Position numbers and translations under genes: made by a program. The notes beneath the pieces were generated by a model. It was given only the letters and a program-made list of their open reading frames with translations. It had not been told where the DNA came from and did no database searches. Positions 8,117-15,779 of a stretch of 49,423 nucleotides of DNA are shown piece by piece; the stretch's first letter is position 1, and every line of letters begins with the position of its first letter. This DNA comes from Bacillota bacterium (GTDB lineage Bacteria > Bacillota > Clostridia > Acetivibrionales > DSM-2933). The stretch lies in the NCBI GenBank assembly GCA_023430975.1, contig JAEYYB010000023.1:1-49423 (forward strand), read 5' to 3'.

Positions 8117-9631
8117 TTGAGCAGTTCAAATTTTTTTAGTAGGGATAAATTATCCAAAGAAAACCTGAAATCATTTATTGAGGGTTTACGTTCTGGAGAT
8201 AATGAATCCAGAAACGATTTTATTGATGAAAACAAAAGTTTTATTCTTAAGGTCGTGTCAAATTCCTTAAAACGGTCAACGATAACTCAAAATAGCAAGG
8301 AATTTGAAATAGGCTTGTCATCATTTAATTATGCTATTGATACCTATGATTTGGATAGCGATGATGACTTTTTGACCTACGCACAAAAGGTTATTAAGAA
8401 CTCCGTATATGATTACATAAAGTTTCTCAGCACTAATTCGACAACTTATACTTCACAGATTGAAAACGAATACTTGTATAAGGATTACGAAAATAAAGAC
8501 GAAATTTCCAGGTTTAAACTCAAATTATGGGAGCTGGGCATTACTTTAGATTCACTTGTTAAAGTTACCCCTGGCGATAAAGAATCTATACAAACTTCAC
8601 TATCAATTGCCCGGAAGTTTATGTTGAGTGCGGAAGTTTTTAACAAAATTTCAGTAAAGTCAGGTATTCCATACGATCTTCTTGACAAAGATACTAAAAA
8701 CAATAAAAAATTTATCGAAAAACACAAGGCTTACATTATTGCCCTGGCACTTATATTAAACAGTAACCTGGGGATATTTAAAAGCTACCTTAAAAATGCT
8801 GAATCGGGCAATAAATCCTCCGATAACGTAGGTATTATTCTTGAACTTTTCAAGGAAAAAGCTTTATTTTTTACTTTAGAAGGCAAATTTACCATTACTG
8901 ATATAAAAAGCAAATCGACCCTTGATATCGGTAAACAAATTATCATAGATAATGATTACATTAAAAAGCCGTCAAATATCACCAAATATTCAGTATTTGC
9001 CGCAAGCTTTTTTGTTATAACGTTAACTCTCCTTGTAGGTTTTACTTACCTTTTAAGGGACAATTCAACCACAGTATATTCACCAAAAGAATCGGAGGGT
9101 AAAAATGTTGCGGCAAGTGATGGTAATAGTGATAAAAACACATCGGTTCCGGTGGTTACAGCTACTGCATCAGCGTTACTTAGTCCTACTCCAAAGATAA
9201 GTACACAAAGCCCAAGCATTGTACCTGCAGCACCAACATCCGAACCATTATACACAAATACTCCAATAAAACCAACGGATACAAAAAAGCCAAAAACAAC
9301 TAAAAAAGTACCTGAGCCAACGCCACCAACAGATAAAGCTGTAGGGCCACCTGATACTCCGGTAATCAGTTGTGATATAGAAAGTGTTAATGTTGGTGAT
9401 TCTTATAACATTTCAATGAACATGCCTGGTGGAAATAACGGCACAATTATTGTTCTTTATGAGAACGATAAAATGGTGCTCTATAAAAGACATAAAGACG
9501 ATTCACCAAACCAACAAACTGCGTCCATGTCATTTAAAGCAAAATCGAAGGGAATATTCAAATATAGGTATAAGCTGCTTAATGCCAAAGGATCTGCAAG
9601 CAGCGAAACAATTACTATAGCGGTAAATTAA
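8117..9631 (+). CDS. SigI-RsgI fusion: membrane-tethered sigma-I-like protein with Ig-like ectodomain (copy 1)
   Basis: 504 aa, starting at TTG with GGAGGA 7 nt upstream. Domains in order: sigma region-2-like (about 16-105; GLSSFNYAIDTYD aligns with GLIAFNEAIDKFD of the neighbouring SigI), SigI C-terminal domain (about 134-228; LWELGITLDSL, then HKAYIIALALILNSN), RsgI_N-like anti-sigma domain (about 236-278; VGIILELFKEKALFFTLEGK aligns with the start of the neighbouring RsgI), one transmembrane helix (about 292-313), a Pro/Thr/Ser/Lys linker (about 314-410), and an Ig-like domain (about 413-504; GGNNGTIIVLYEN, then ITIAVN) resembling ChiA_N-type domains of clostridial glycanases. Predicted topology is sigma inside, Ig domain outside. 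The extracellular self-cleaving domain of normal RsgI is absent, and the recognition-helix region (NNKKFIEKHKAYIIA) lacks the RTIERN of SigI. Domain calls are by direct comparison with neighbours; function is inference. Confidence 0.85.
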   Translation: MSSSNFFSRDKLSKENLKSFIEGLRSGDNESRNDFIDENKSFILKVVSNSLKRSTITQNSKEFEIGLSSFNYAIDTYDLDSDDDFLTYAQKVIKNSVYDYIKFLSTNSTTYTSQIENEYLYKDYENKDEISRFKLKLWELGITLDSLVKVTPGDKESIQTSLSIARKFMLSAEVFNKISVKSGIPYDLLDKDTKNNKKFIEKHKAYIIALALILNSNLGIFKSYLKNAESGNKSSDNVGIILELFKEKALFFTLEGKFTITDIKSKSTLDIGKQIIIDNDYIKKPSNITKYSVFAASFFVITLTLLVGFTYLLRDNSTTVYSPKESEGKNVAASDGNSDKNTSVPVVTATASALLSPTPKISTQSPSIVPAAPTSEPLYTNTPIKPTDTKKPKTTKKVPEPTPPTDKAVGPPDTPVISCDIESVNVGDSYNISMNMPGGNNGTIIVLYENDKMVLYKRHKDDSPNQQTASMSFKAKSKGIFKYRYKLLNAKGSASSETITIAVN

Positions 9632-9647
9632 GCAATTTCTTCACTAC

Positions 9648-9744
9648 ATTAAAAGTGTTAATAATCTTACATTTGGCGGAGCAAATAACGAACGGTTCAA
9701 CGGGATTTGCTTAAGGCAAATGTAATAGATTTATCACTTTTAAT
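9648..9744. repeat. Palindromic repeat family A, copy 1
   Basis: 97 bp with 10-bp ends ATTAAAAGTG/CACTTTTAAT and inner pairs ACATTTG/CAAATGT and GCAAAT/ATTTGC. It begins 16 bp after the first fusion gene and could act as its terminator. Near-identical to the copy at 11584-11680. Confidence 0.9.
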
Positions 9745-9844
9745 ATAGAGAACGATTAATAGGGATGATTAAAATATATTTAGTCATTTTAAATATAAGG
9801 AAACAAATGCATTCCTAAACAAATTTTACCTTGGAGATGATAAG

Positions 9845-11545
9845 ATGAGCTCGGATTTTCAAAATAACGATGTTTTTAATAATGATAATTTCAGTACTTA
9901 CATCAATAAAATTAGGGAGGGAGATATTGCCCTAAGAGAACGTTTTATTGAAGAAAACAAGACTATGATAATGAAAGTTGTGTCCCAAGTATTGGGTAAA
10001 TCAGCAATTCCTACAAACAGTAAGGAATACGATGCTGCTCTTACCGCTTTCAACTACTGCATTGATCATTATGACTTTGATGGCAATGAAACTTTTAATG
10101 CCTATTCTGAAAAAATCATTAAGGAATGGATATACCATTCTTTGTGGGAGGAAAGTTCCAAAAGCATGTCCATTGATGATCCTTCTACTGATAATTCTAA
10201 AGAGTATCTGTACCGTAATTTTGAAAATAAGGATGAGATCATTGTATTCAAGCAAAAACTTTGGGAGTTTGGAATAACATTGAGGGATTTGTACTTCTTA
10301 AGTCCAAGAGAAGTAGATCAGATCATGTTTTCATTAAATGTTGCAAGCTCCATTGCTAATAGTAAAACACTTTACAAAAGCATGTTCAATATTAAAGCCA
10401 TCCCTATAGATGATCTGGATGAAAAATTCAAAATCCAGAAGAAATTAATAGATAAGAATAAAGAGTACATAATTGCCCTTTCCATTATATTAAAAAGTGA
10501 CTTGAAGGTTTTAAAAAGCTACCTTATAAATATTGAACAGGGTAAACCTACAGAGAACATCGGAATCATACTTGAGTTATTCAAAAAAGACGCAATTGTT
10601 ATGAATTTTTCAGGACAATTCGTTATTATCAAAGTTGACAGGAATAATAACAGGAGTATCGGTAAACAGGTTCAGCTGAACAAGGACGGCTCCAAGCTAT
10701 ATTACAACAATTTCATAAAATTTGGTGCTATTGCAGTAGGCTCTGCTGCAGTTTTAATTGTTATCTTATTTGGTGGCAAAGCATTATTGAATAAACCCGC
10801 TGAAAAAGCTTCACCATCTCCTTCAAGCAAAGTAATTGTTTTAGATGATGCACAGGCAGAAGAAGCAGACAATGAAATTGAAGATGTTGATGATATTAAT
10901 GAACCTGAAGCTACAGAAGTTATAGAAGCTACAAAGTCTTCGGAGGTTGATCCGACTCCTGCTGTCCTAGAACAAAAAGTTTCTCCTAAGGCAGGTTCCC
11001 CACAAAGCACTAATGATGGCAGCAGTTCGGTAGATACTGAAAGCACCCCATCTTCTGCAATTTCTACAGCTACACCTGTGCAAATTACAAAGCAGAAGCC
11101 TACAAATACCAAGAAGCCAAGGAATACACCGACAGAAAGAAAGGCAACACCTAGAATGCCGGTTCAAACTGCCAAGCCTTCAATAAAGCCCTCAACAAAG
11201 CCTTCAGCGAAGCCAACACCTTCAACCGAAGTTCCTAATGCAGCAAAAGCACATGGAATTCCCGGAACGGTTCAAATATCATCAGATACATATTCTACCA
11301 AAGTAGGTGAATATTTCACTTTGACAATGAACATGTTCGGAGGCAATAACGGAACTACTCTTATCCTCTATGAAAACAATGAAGTTATATCAACAAGTTC
11401 AATGGATGATAAAACCCCGGCCCCGCAATCAAGAAGCGTAGCTGTTATCGCTGAAAGAAAAGGAGTTTTCAATTACAAATGGAAGCTTGTTAATGATTTC
11501 GGTTCAAGTTCCAGCGGAACATTAACAATGATTGTGACAGATTAG
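9845..11545 (+). CDS. SigI-RsgI fusion: membrane-tethered sigma-I-like protein with Ig-like ectodomain (copy 2)
   Basis: 566 aa, ATG start with GGAGA 7 nt upstream. It aligns along its whole length with the 504-aa protein just upstream and has the same architecture: sigma region 2 (about 17-105; NKIREGDIALRERFIEENK matches NRIKEGDEELRDRFINDYI of the canonical SigI), SigI C-terminal domain (about 138-230; FGITLRDLYFLSP, NKEYIIALSIILKSDLKVL), RsgI_N-like domain (about 238-280; IGIILELFKKDAIVMNFSGQ), transmembrane helix (about 291-313), then a longer linker with an acidic part (AEEADNEIEDVDDINEPE) and a basic Pro/Thr/Lys part including KPSIKPSTKPSAKPTPS, and an Ig-like ChiA_N-type domain (about 471-566). 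Region 2.3/2.4 (IIKEWIYHSLW) has lost the basic IIKRRIIDYIR pattern of SigI. No autoproteolysis domain. I see no convincing promoter of its own; it may be co-transcribed or read through from the first copy. Confidence 0.85.
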   Translation: MSSDFQNNDVFNNDNFSTYINKIREGDIALRERFIEENKTMIMKVVSQVLGKSAIPTNSKEYDAALTAFNYCIDHYDFDGNETFNAYSEKIIKEWIYHSLWEESSKSMSIDDPSTDNSKEYLYRNFENKDEIIVFKQKLWEFGITLRDLYFLSPREVDQIMFSLNVASSIANSKTLYKSMFNIKAIPIDDLDEKFKIQKKLIDKNKEYIIALSIILKSDLKVLKSYLINIEQGKPTENIGIILELFKKDAIVMNFSGQFVIIKVDRNNNRSIGKQVQLNKDGSKLYYNNFIKFGAIAVGSAAVLIVILFGGKALLNKPAEKASPSPSSKVIVLDDAQAEEADNEIEDVDDINEPEATEVIEATKSSEVDPTPAVLEQKVSPKAGSPQSTNDGSSSVDTESTPSSAISTATPVQITKQKPTNTKKPRNTPTERKATPRMPVQTAKPSIKPSTKPSAKPTPSTEVPNAAKAHGIPGTVQISSDTYSTKVGEYFTLTMNMFGGNNGTTLILYENNEVISTSSMDDKTPAPQSRSVAVIAERKGVFNYKWKLVNDFGSSSSGTLTMIVTD

Positions 11546-11583
11546 CTTATTTTTTGAAATATTAAAACACCATAATTTCCTAT

Positions 11584-11680
11584 ATTAAAAGTGTTAATAA
11601 TCTTACATTTGGCAGAGCAAATAACGAGCGGTTCAACGGGATTTGCGACAGACAAATGTATTAGATTTATCACTTTTAAT
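11584..11680. repeat. Palindromic repeat family A, copy 2
   Basis: 97 bp, nearly the same sequence as 9648-9744, 38 bp after the second fusion gene. Ends ATTAAAAGTG/CACTTTTAAT, flanked by TAT/ATA that extend the palindrome. Confidence 0.9.
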
Positions 11681-11690
11681 ATAGACATAA

Positions 11691-11738
11691 AAAGGATCTG
11701 ATAGATAACCAAATTTAAAGTTACCTATCAGATCCTTT
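11691..11738. terminator. Bidirectional terminator between fusion gene 2 and rsgI
   Basis: Long stem AAAGGATCTGATAG with CTATCAGATCCTTT, extended by TAAC/GTTA after one mismatch, loop about 10 nt. It lies between convergent genes; T-rich on the plus side. Confidence 0.75.
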
Positions 11739-11820
11739 AATTCTTTAATTCTTTAATCTTTTAATTCTTTAATTCTTTAATCTTTTAATTCTTCAATTCT
11801 TTAATCTTTCAATCCTTTAA
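11735..11820. repeat. Short tandem repeat array (8-9-bp units) abutting the rsgI stop
   Basis: About ten units of CTTTAATT or CTTTTAATT with small variations run up to the stop codon of rsgI (TGA at 11823-11821). Low-complexity; likely replication slippage. Confidence 0.8.
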
Positions 11821-13791
11821 TCATTCCTCAGAAAATAGCCTGGTCATGGGAATTACCGACTTTTTAATAGAAGGACTGCTCCACATAAGTTTAACCCTTC
11901 CATACATATTTCCATTAAAATACTCAACCTTTATCTTATGCTTACTTCCCGCTTTTAGTTTTATTTCTCTGGTGGCTGTCGAGTATTTGCCTGAATTACC
12001 CCATTCGTTTATTTCCAGTTTATTATCTATCCAAAGCCTAACACCACCGTCATAATCAATGTGAAATTTGTAACTCTCATCATAAAGCGGCTCTACATAG
12101 CCTGTCCAGCGAATGCTGTACTGCTGATCCTGATGAACTCTTTGGTCCGGCGAACCGGTTCCCCAGTTAAAATTGATTTCCTTATCTATACCTTTAGCCT
12201 TTAGTACAGTTAAATCGGTATTATCATAATATTCATAGCTAAGCCCATTGCCATCGCCCGGTAATACAGTTTGTTCAGGCGGCTTGGCAGCAGGATACAA
12301 GCATGATTGAGGAACAACTGATTTTTCCACTAAAATACTGGTCCACCATAAAGAAATTATGCCATTACCGGTATTGTTGTAAAATTCAACTTTTATATCA
12401 TATTTTTTATTACCCACTAATATAATTTTTCCTGTATCAATAACATTATACTGTTCATTCCATTTGTCTATGACCAATTCATTGTTTATCCAAAGCCTTA
12501 CTCCATTATCACGATTAACATAAAACTTGTATTCCCCTGTATATGGCGGTTTAATATATCCTGTCCAGCGAACGCTGTATGAGTCATCCCTCTTTACCCC
12601 AGGAGCAGGTTCCATACCCGAGAACCAGAAGAAATTTATATGCTTGTCGACTTGAGTAGTTACAAGTTTTGTCAGGTCTATATTATCGTAGTATTCAGCC
12701 ATTAATCCCGTACCTGTTTCAGGCTTTGGAGTCGCTGTCGCAGCACTCTTTGGTATATCAACCGATGGCTTTATACTGCTTGAATTACTGCTTGAATAAT
12801 TATTTGAGCCCTTTGTTGGAGTGTTCAATATACTTCTTGTATTTAAACTATTATGTGTATTCAATATTTTTGGTGTATTGCTGGATATTGGACTGCTTTC
12901 CAAACCTGATGGAAAAGGTGTCCCCACAATATCAGTAGCTTGGCTATTGGTAGATTGGCTATTGGTAGCTGTCTCTTTACCATTGCCTGCTGTCGGCGAA
13001 CTATATGCTATATCACTTCTGTTTTTTTGATAGGTTATAATCAAATCTGAAACCTCGAAATTTTTAGCATCATTAAGTGATATTTTGCTGCCTGTCTTCA
13101 CTATTTCCTTATATAAGGCGTATCTTCCCAATGATATTCCACTTTTTTTTGCAGCGTCAATATCATTTCTATCAAGCTGAAAGGTATCAACCTCGTTGTT
13201 TTTTCCATACATTGACATTACATTTATCCTTAAACTTTGCAAGAGGCTGTTTAATTTATTTTGGTTGGTTTTAACTACATCTTCATCTAAATTTTTATTA
13301 GATTTTATCGCACCTGATATCAAATAATAATTTTTAGAATCTTCTTTGACTATCCCTTTTTCAGCACATCTATTGATTATTATATAGAAGGCTTCACTTA
13401 TCTTCATACCTTTAGGGTCTAGATCTGCCATCAATTCCATAGCATCTTTGTTTATATAATCAGCGTCCATAACCTTATAATCTTTATCGACAGCTAACTG
13501 AATACTGGGATTTATATCAAGGCTAACATATGCCAAAATCTTATCATTATAAGTACTTTTGTTGAACATTATACTTGCAAAGATGGATATTCCAATTATA
13601 AATACTATAGCTGCCGCTAGAGAAACCCTTTTTATAATATAAGCCGTATTTATAATATCACTCTTTTTAAAATGTATCTCCTGACTTACATACATGGTAG
13701 GCTTTCTTGCCAATTTGTAATATCCATTATCCTCAGTTAATACAGTAACCGAATGTTTTTCAACATCAATTATTATACCTTTCTCACCCAT
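11821..13791 (-). CDS. rsgI: RsgI-type transmembrane anti-sigma factor with two PA14 domains
   Basis: 656 aa. Cytoplasmic RsgI_N domain (1-47; KGIIIDVEKHSVTVLT), one transmembrane helix (about 54-76), the conserved RsgI extracellular domain (about 85-255), an Asn/Ser/Thr-rich linker (about 256-360), then two PA14 domains (about 363-500 and 516-655) with the family pattern GLMAEYYDN / RWTGYI / DNGVRLWINN / VEFYNN and its second copy. In characterised RsgI proteins the anti-sigma factor self-cleaves between Asn and Pro in the extracellular domain; here that bond is N94-P95 in LDINPSIQL. PA14 domains bind carbohydrate in several families, so an extracellular polysaccharide signal releasing SigI is the likely role. 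The gene overlaps sigI by 8 nt (translational coupling). The exact ligand cannot be read from sequence. Confidence 0.93.
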   Translation of the reverse strand: MGEKGIIIDVEKHSVTVLTEDNGYYKLARKPTMYVSQEIHFKKSDIINTAYIIKRVSLAAAIVFIIGISIFASIMFNKSTYNDKILAYVSLDINPSIQLAVDKDYKVMDADYINKDAMELMADLDPKGMKISEAFYIIINRCAEKGIVKEDSKNYYLISGAIKSNKNLDEDVVKTNQNKLNSLLQSLRINVMSMYGKNNEVDTFQLDRNDIDAAKKSGISLGRYALYKEIVKTGSKISLNDAKNFEVSDLIITYQKNRSDIAYSSPTAGNGKETATNSQSTNSQATDIVGTPFPSGLESSPISSNTPKILNTHNSLNTRSILNTPTKGSNNYSSSNSSSIKPSVDIPKSAATATPKPETGTGLMAEYYDNIDLTKLVTTQVDKHINFFWFSGMEPAPGVKRDDSYSVRWTGYIKPPYTGEYKFYVNRDNGVRLWINNELVIDKWNEQYNVIDTGKIILVGNKKYDIKVEFYNNTGNGIISLWWTSILVEKSVVPQSCLYPAAKPPEQTVLPGDGNGLSYEYYDNTDLTVLKAKGIDKEINFNWGTGSPDQRVHQDQQYSIRWTGYVEPLYDESYKFHIDYDGGVRLWIDNKLEINEWGNSGKYSTATREIKLKAGSKHKIKVEYFNGNMYGRVKLMWSSPSIKKSVIPMTRLFSEE

Positions 13792-14542
13792 TTTTACCCC
13801 TTCCCCCTAACGTACGCCCAAGATAGGATTGTAGATGTTCAAAATCATTTCCATATATTATTGAAACAGATATAATAAACTCTCTATTTCTTTCAATAGT
13901 CCTTGGATGTACATCAACTATCTTGATCAGTTCTTTCATTGGAAAATATTTTTTATTTATAATTTTCTTAAATATTTCCTTATTCTGTGCAATTTTTTTG
14001 CCGACTCTAACACACATCTCTCTTGAGTCGCTGTGCTTAGGAGTATACTTATGCAGATTACTTAACTTTATTCCAAATGCCTTTAACTCCTCATCAAAAC
14101 TTTTTATCTCCTGAAAAAGCTCTATCCTGTCATACTTGGATATTGCAGGCTCATTGATATATTTTTCGTCAAATTGAGTTTCCTTTTCCTCCAGGTATGA
14201 AAAAGGTATTTCCTTACTCCTTTTTGATACAATTCTTATATAATCAATTATCCTACGCTTTATTATCTGTTCAGCAAAACTAAAAAAGTTAAAGGTTTTG
14301 AAACTTTTGTCGCTGTCAAATTTGTCGATAGCTTCATTAAAAGCAATAAGCCCAATACTGTATTCATCACAATTTTTAAGACCTTCCTTGTTTGGTACTG
14401 CATTGGAAATAACCTTTAAAATAAAAGGTATGTAATCATTTATAAATCTGTCCCTAAGCTCTTCATCTCCTTCTTTAATTCTGTTAATCAACTGTCCGGC
14501 ATGCTCTTTATCAGAATTATAGACAGTAAAAGTAAAAATCAA
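13784..14542 (-). CDS. sigI: SigI-type alternative sigma factor
   Basis: 252 aa, starting at TTG with AAGGGGTG 7 nt upstream. It has the sigma region 2 part (about 15-105; LINRIKEGDEELRDRFI, then GLIAFNEAIDKFD and IIKRRIIDYIR) and the SigI-specific C-terminal domain (about 150-245; FGIKLSNLHKYTP, then HPRTIERNREFIISVSIIYG), whose RTIERN motif lies in the predicted DNA-recognition helix. SigI factors direct RNA polymerase to heat-shock genes in Bacillus and to cellulosome/glycanase genes in cellulolytic clostridia. It forms an operon with, and overlaps, its anti-sigma gene rsgI. Intact and full length. Confidence 0.94.
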   Translation of the reverse strand: MIFTFTVYNSDKEHAGQLINRIKEGDEELRDRFINDYIPFILKVISNAVPNKEGLKNCDEYSIGLIAFNEAIDKFDSDKSFKTFNFFSFAEQIIKRRIIDYIRIVSKRSKEIPFSYLEEKETQFDEKYINEPAISKYDRIELFQEIKSFDEELKAFGIKLSNLHKYTPKHSDSREMCVRVGKKIAQNKEIFKKIINKKYFPMKELIKIVDVHPRTIERNREFIISVSIIYGNDFEHLQSYLGRTLGGRGKNG

Positions 14543-14743
14543 AATAAAGCACCCCTTTTATTAGCAGGAATTTATGTTAGCAATCACACAGTGATCTTTT
14601 AGGCCTAGGAAATTATGTTGTAAATACAAAATAATTTCCTAGACGTCCTCAAGTTTAAAAATCACATAGAGATTTTTTTATTAGATTGTAACGAGAAGTA
14701 AAAAATGATTAATTTTTCAAATTTTTCGTTCATTTTATATTGA

Positions 14744-14772
14744 ATTATATCATATCAGTAAAACAGCTACAA
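14744..14772 (-). promoter_or_regulatory. Sigma-A-like promoter for sigI-rsgI
   Basis: On the minus strand TTGTAG (14772-14767) and TATAAT (14749-14744) are 17 bp apart, about 200 bp before the sigI start codon. Confidence 0.55.
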
Positions 14773-14880
14773 ATACTGCCGTCAAATATAAAGTAAATTA
14801 TTTAATTTTTTAGCAAAGAATCAATAAATATTAATATTGACTTTTATATACATATATTTATCGGCATATTAATTCAAATA

Positions 14881-14903
14881 ACCCCTATGTATAAATATTC
14901 GAA
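14881..14903 (+). promoter_or_regulatory. Candidate sigma-I-dependent promoter for the 188-aa gene
   Basis: ACCCCT at 14881-14886 and CGAA at 14900-14903, with 14 bp between the last C and CGAA. ACCCCC-like -35 and CGAA -10 elements are known for SigI promoters. It points toward the gene at 15106, leaving a leader of about 200 nt. Only the motif supports it. Confidence 0.4.
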
Positions 14904-15105
14904 CGAAAATAATTTTTAGGCCGTTTATGAAAATTTTATAAAAGCTTATAGTTATTTATAAAAATTTAATAAATTGAATAAGCTGAAACAAATAGCTTTT
15001 TTAGGCATAATGTTATAAGATATTATTGCCGATAAAATACTTGCATTTCTTTTAAAGTTATTTTCTACCATTATTATTTTCTAACCATTAAAGGAGGTTT
15101 TCTAA

Positions 15106-15672
15106 TTGGACGTATTTAGCAGTAATATAAATAGTGAAGACTATAGTGCCTTAGTAGCCTATGAGCCCCTTCAGAATACTAAAATTCCACTCTGGGAAAA
15201 TGTTGCAAGGTTGGCTTCCATAAATGAATTTGGCCTATATATGCGTGAATCCAGTACCATTATACCGCTCATCCATAAAGAGCTTTTAGAGGTGAACAGT
15301 GAAACACGAAAGCTTTTTGGGAGAGCAGGTGCGGTTAACCCCTGGATTTTATCAGACAGCAACAGACTAAAGCTCTATAAAATGGCTCAAAAGCTAGCAG
15401 ATTTACAAGATGGAAAAAGAATAAGAATTAAAAGAAAAACTGCAGCAAAATCAGCTGATGTTTACTCTGGCATACTTAGGCTTAAAATTGCAATAGCTAT
15501 GATAATAGTTTTTGCAGATTCCTTTAAAAAGGTTTTGCCATTGGAAGAAAGATTTATCCAATTGCATAAGGATATAACATACATTTTAACATCAGCACTT
15601 GAAATAGACGCAGAGATAATAAAAGCAATGGATAGCAACAGATTAAAAAACTTCTTTAAGACATACTGTTAA
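15106..15672 (+). CDS. Protein of unknown function, 188 aa
   Basis: Starts at TTG with a strong AAGGAGG 8 nt upstream. The product is soluble and mostly helical, without transmembrane segment or signal peptide. I do not recognise the family. Notable parts are a highly basic stretch KRIRIKRKTAAKS (about 103-115) in the middle and a C-terminal helical region ending KNFFKTYC. It sits in the sigma-I island, divergent from sigI and downstream of a sigma-I-like promoter motif, so a SigI-regulated role is possible but unproven. A shortened family A palindrome follows the stop by 23 bp. Coding status is supported by the excellent ribosome site and length. Confidence 0.7.
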   Translation: MDVFSSNINSEDYSALVAYEPLQNTKIPLWENVARLASINEFGLYMRESSTIIPLIHKELLEVNSETRKLFGRAGAVNPWILSDSNRLKLYKMAQKLADLQDGKRIRIKRKTAAKSADVYSGILRLKIAIAMIIVFADSFKKVLPLEERFIQLHKDITYILTSALEIDAEIIKAMDSNRLKNFFKTYC

Positions 15673-15695
15673 ACGCTTCATATATGTTTAGCAAA

Positions 15696-15727
15696 ATTAA
15701 AAGTGTAAAGGACTAATCACTTTTAAT
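15696..15727. repeat. Internally deleted palindromic repeat family A
   Basis: Only the two 10-bp ends ATTAAAAGTG and CACTTTTAAT of family A remain, with 12 bp between them. This makes a short hairpin after the 188-aa gene and also marks the boundary to the murA fragment. Confidence 0.8.
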
Positions 15728-15779
15728 ATACTAATTTTATTTGATTTTAATATAATGACATTTTCCATATACATTAACT

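Larger units (their letters stand above)
14543..15105. other. Divergent intergenic region between sigI and the 188-aa gene
   Basis: No gene is visible in these 563 bp. It holds a sigma-A-like promoter toward sigI (14744-14772) and a sigma-I-like candidate toward the 188-aa gene (14881-14903). A loose inverted repeat AGGAAATTAT/ATAATTTCCT lies at 14606-14640. Confidence 0.7.

Noticed and set aside
9648..9744. Family A palindrome as insertion sequence with a transposase
   Set aside because: At 97 bp there is no coding capacity; at most a non-autonomous element.
9030..11300. Dockerin or cohesin modules in the fusion proteins
   Set aside because: The C-terminal domains show no duplicated calcium-binding DxNxDG pattern; they read as Ig-like domains.
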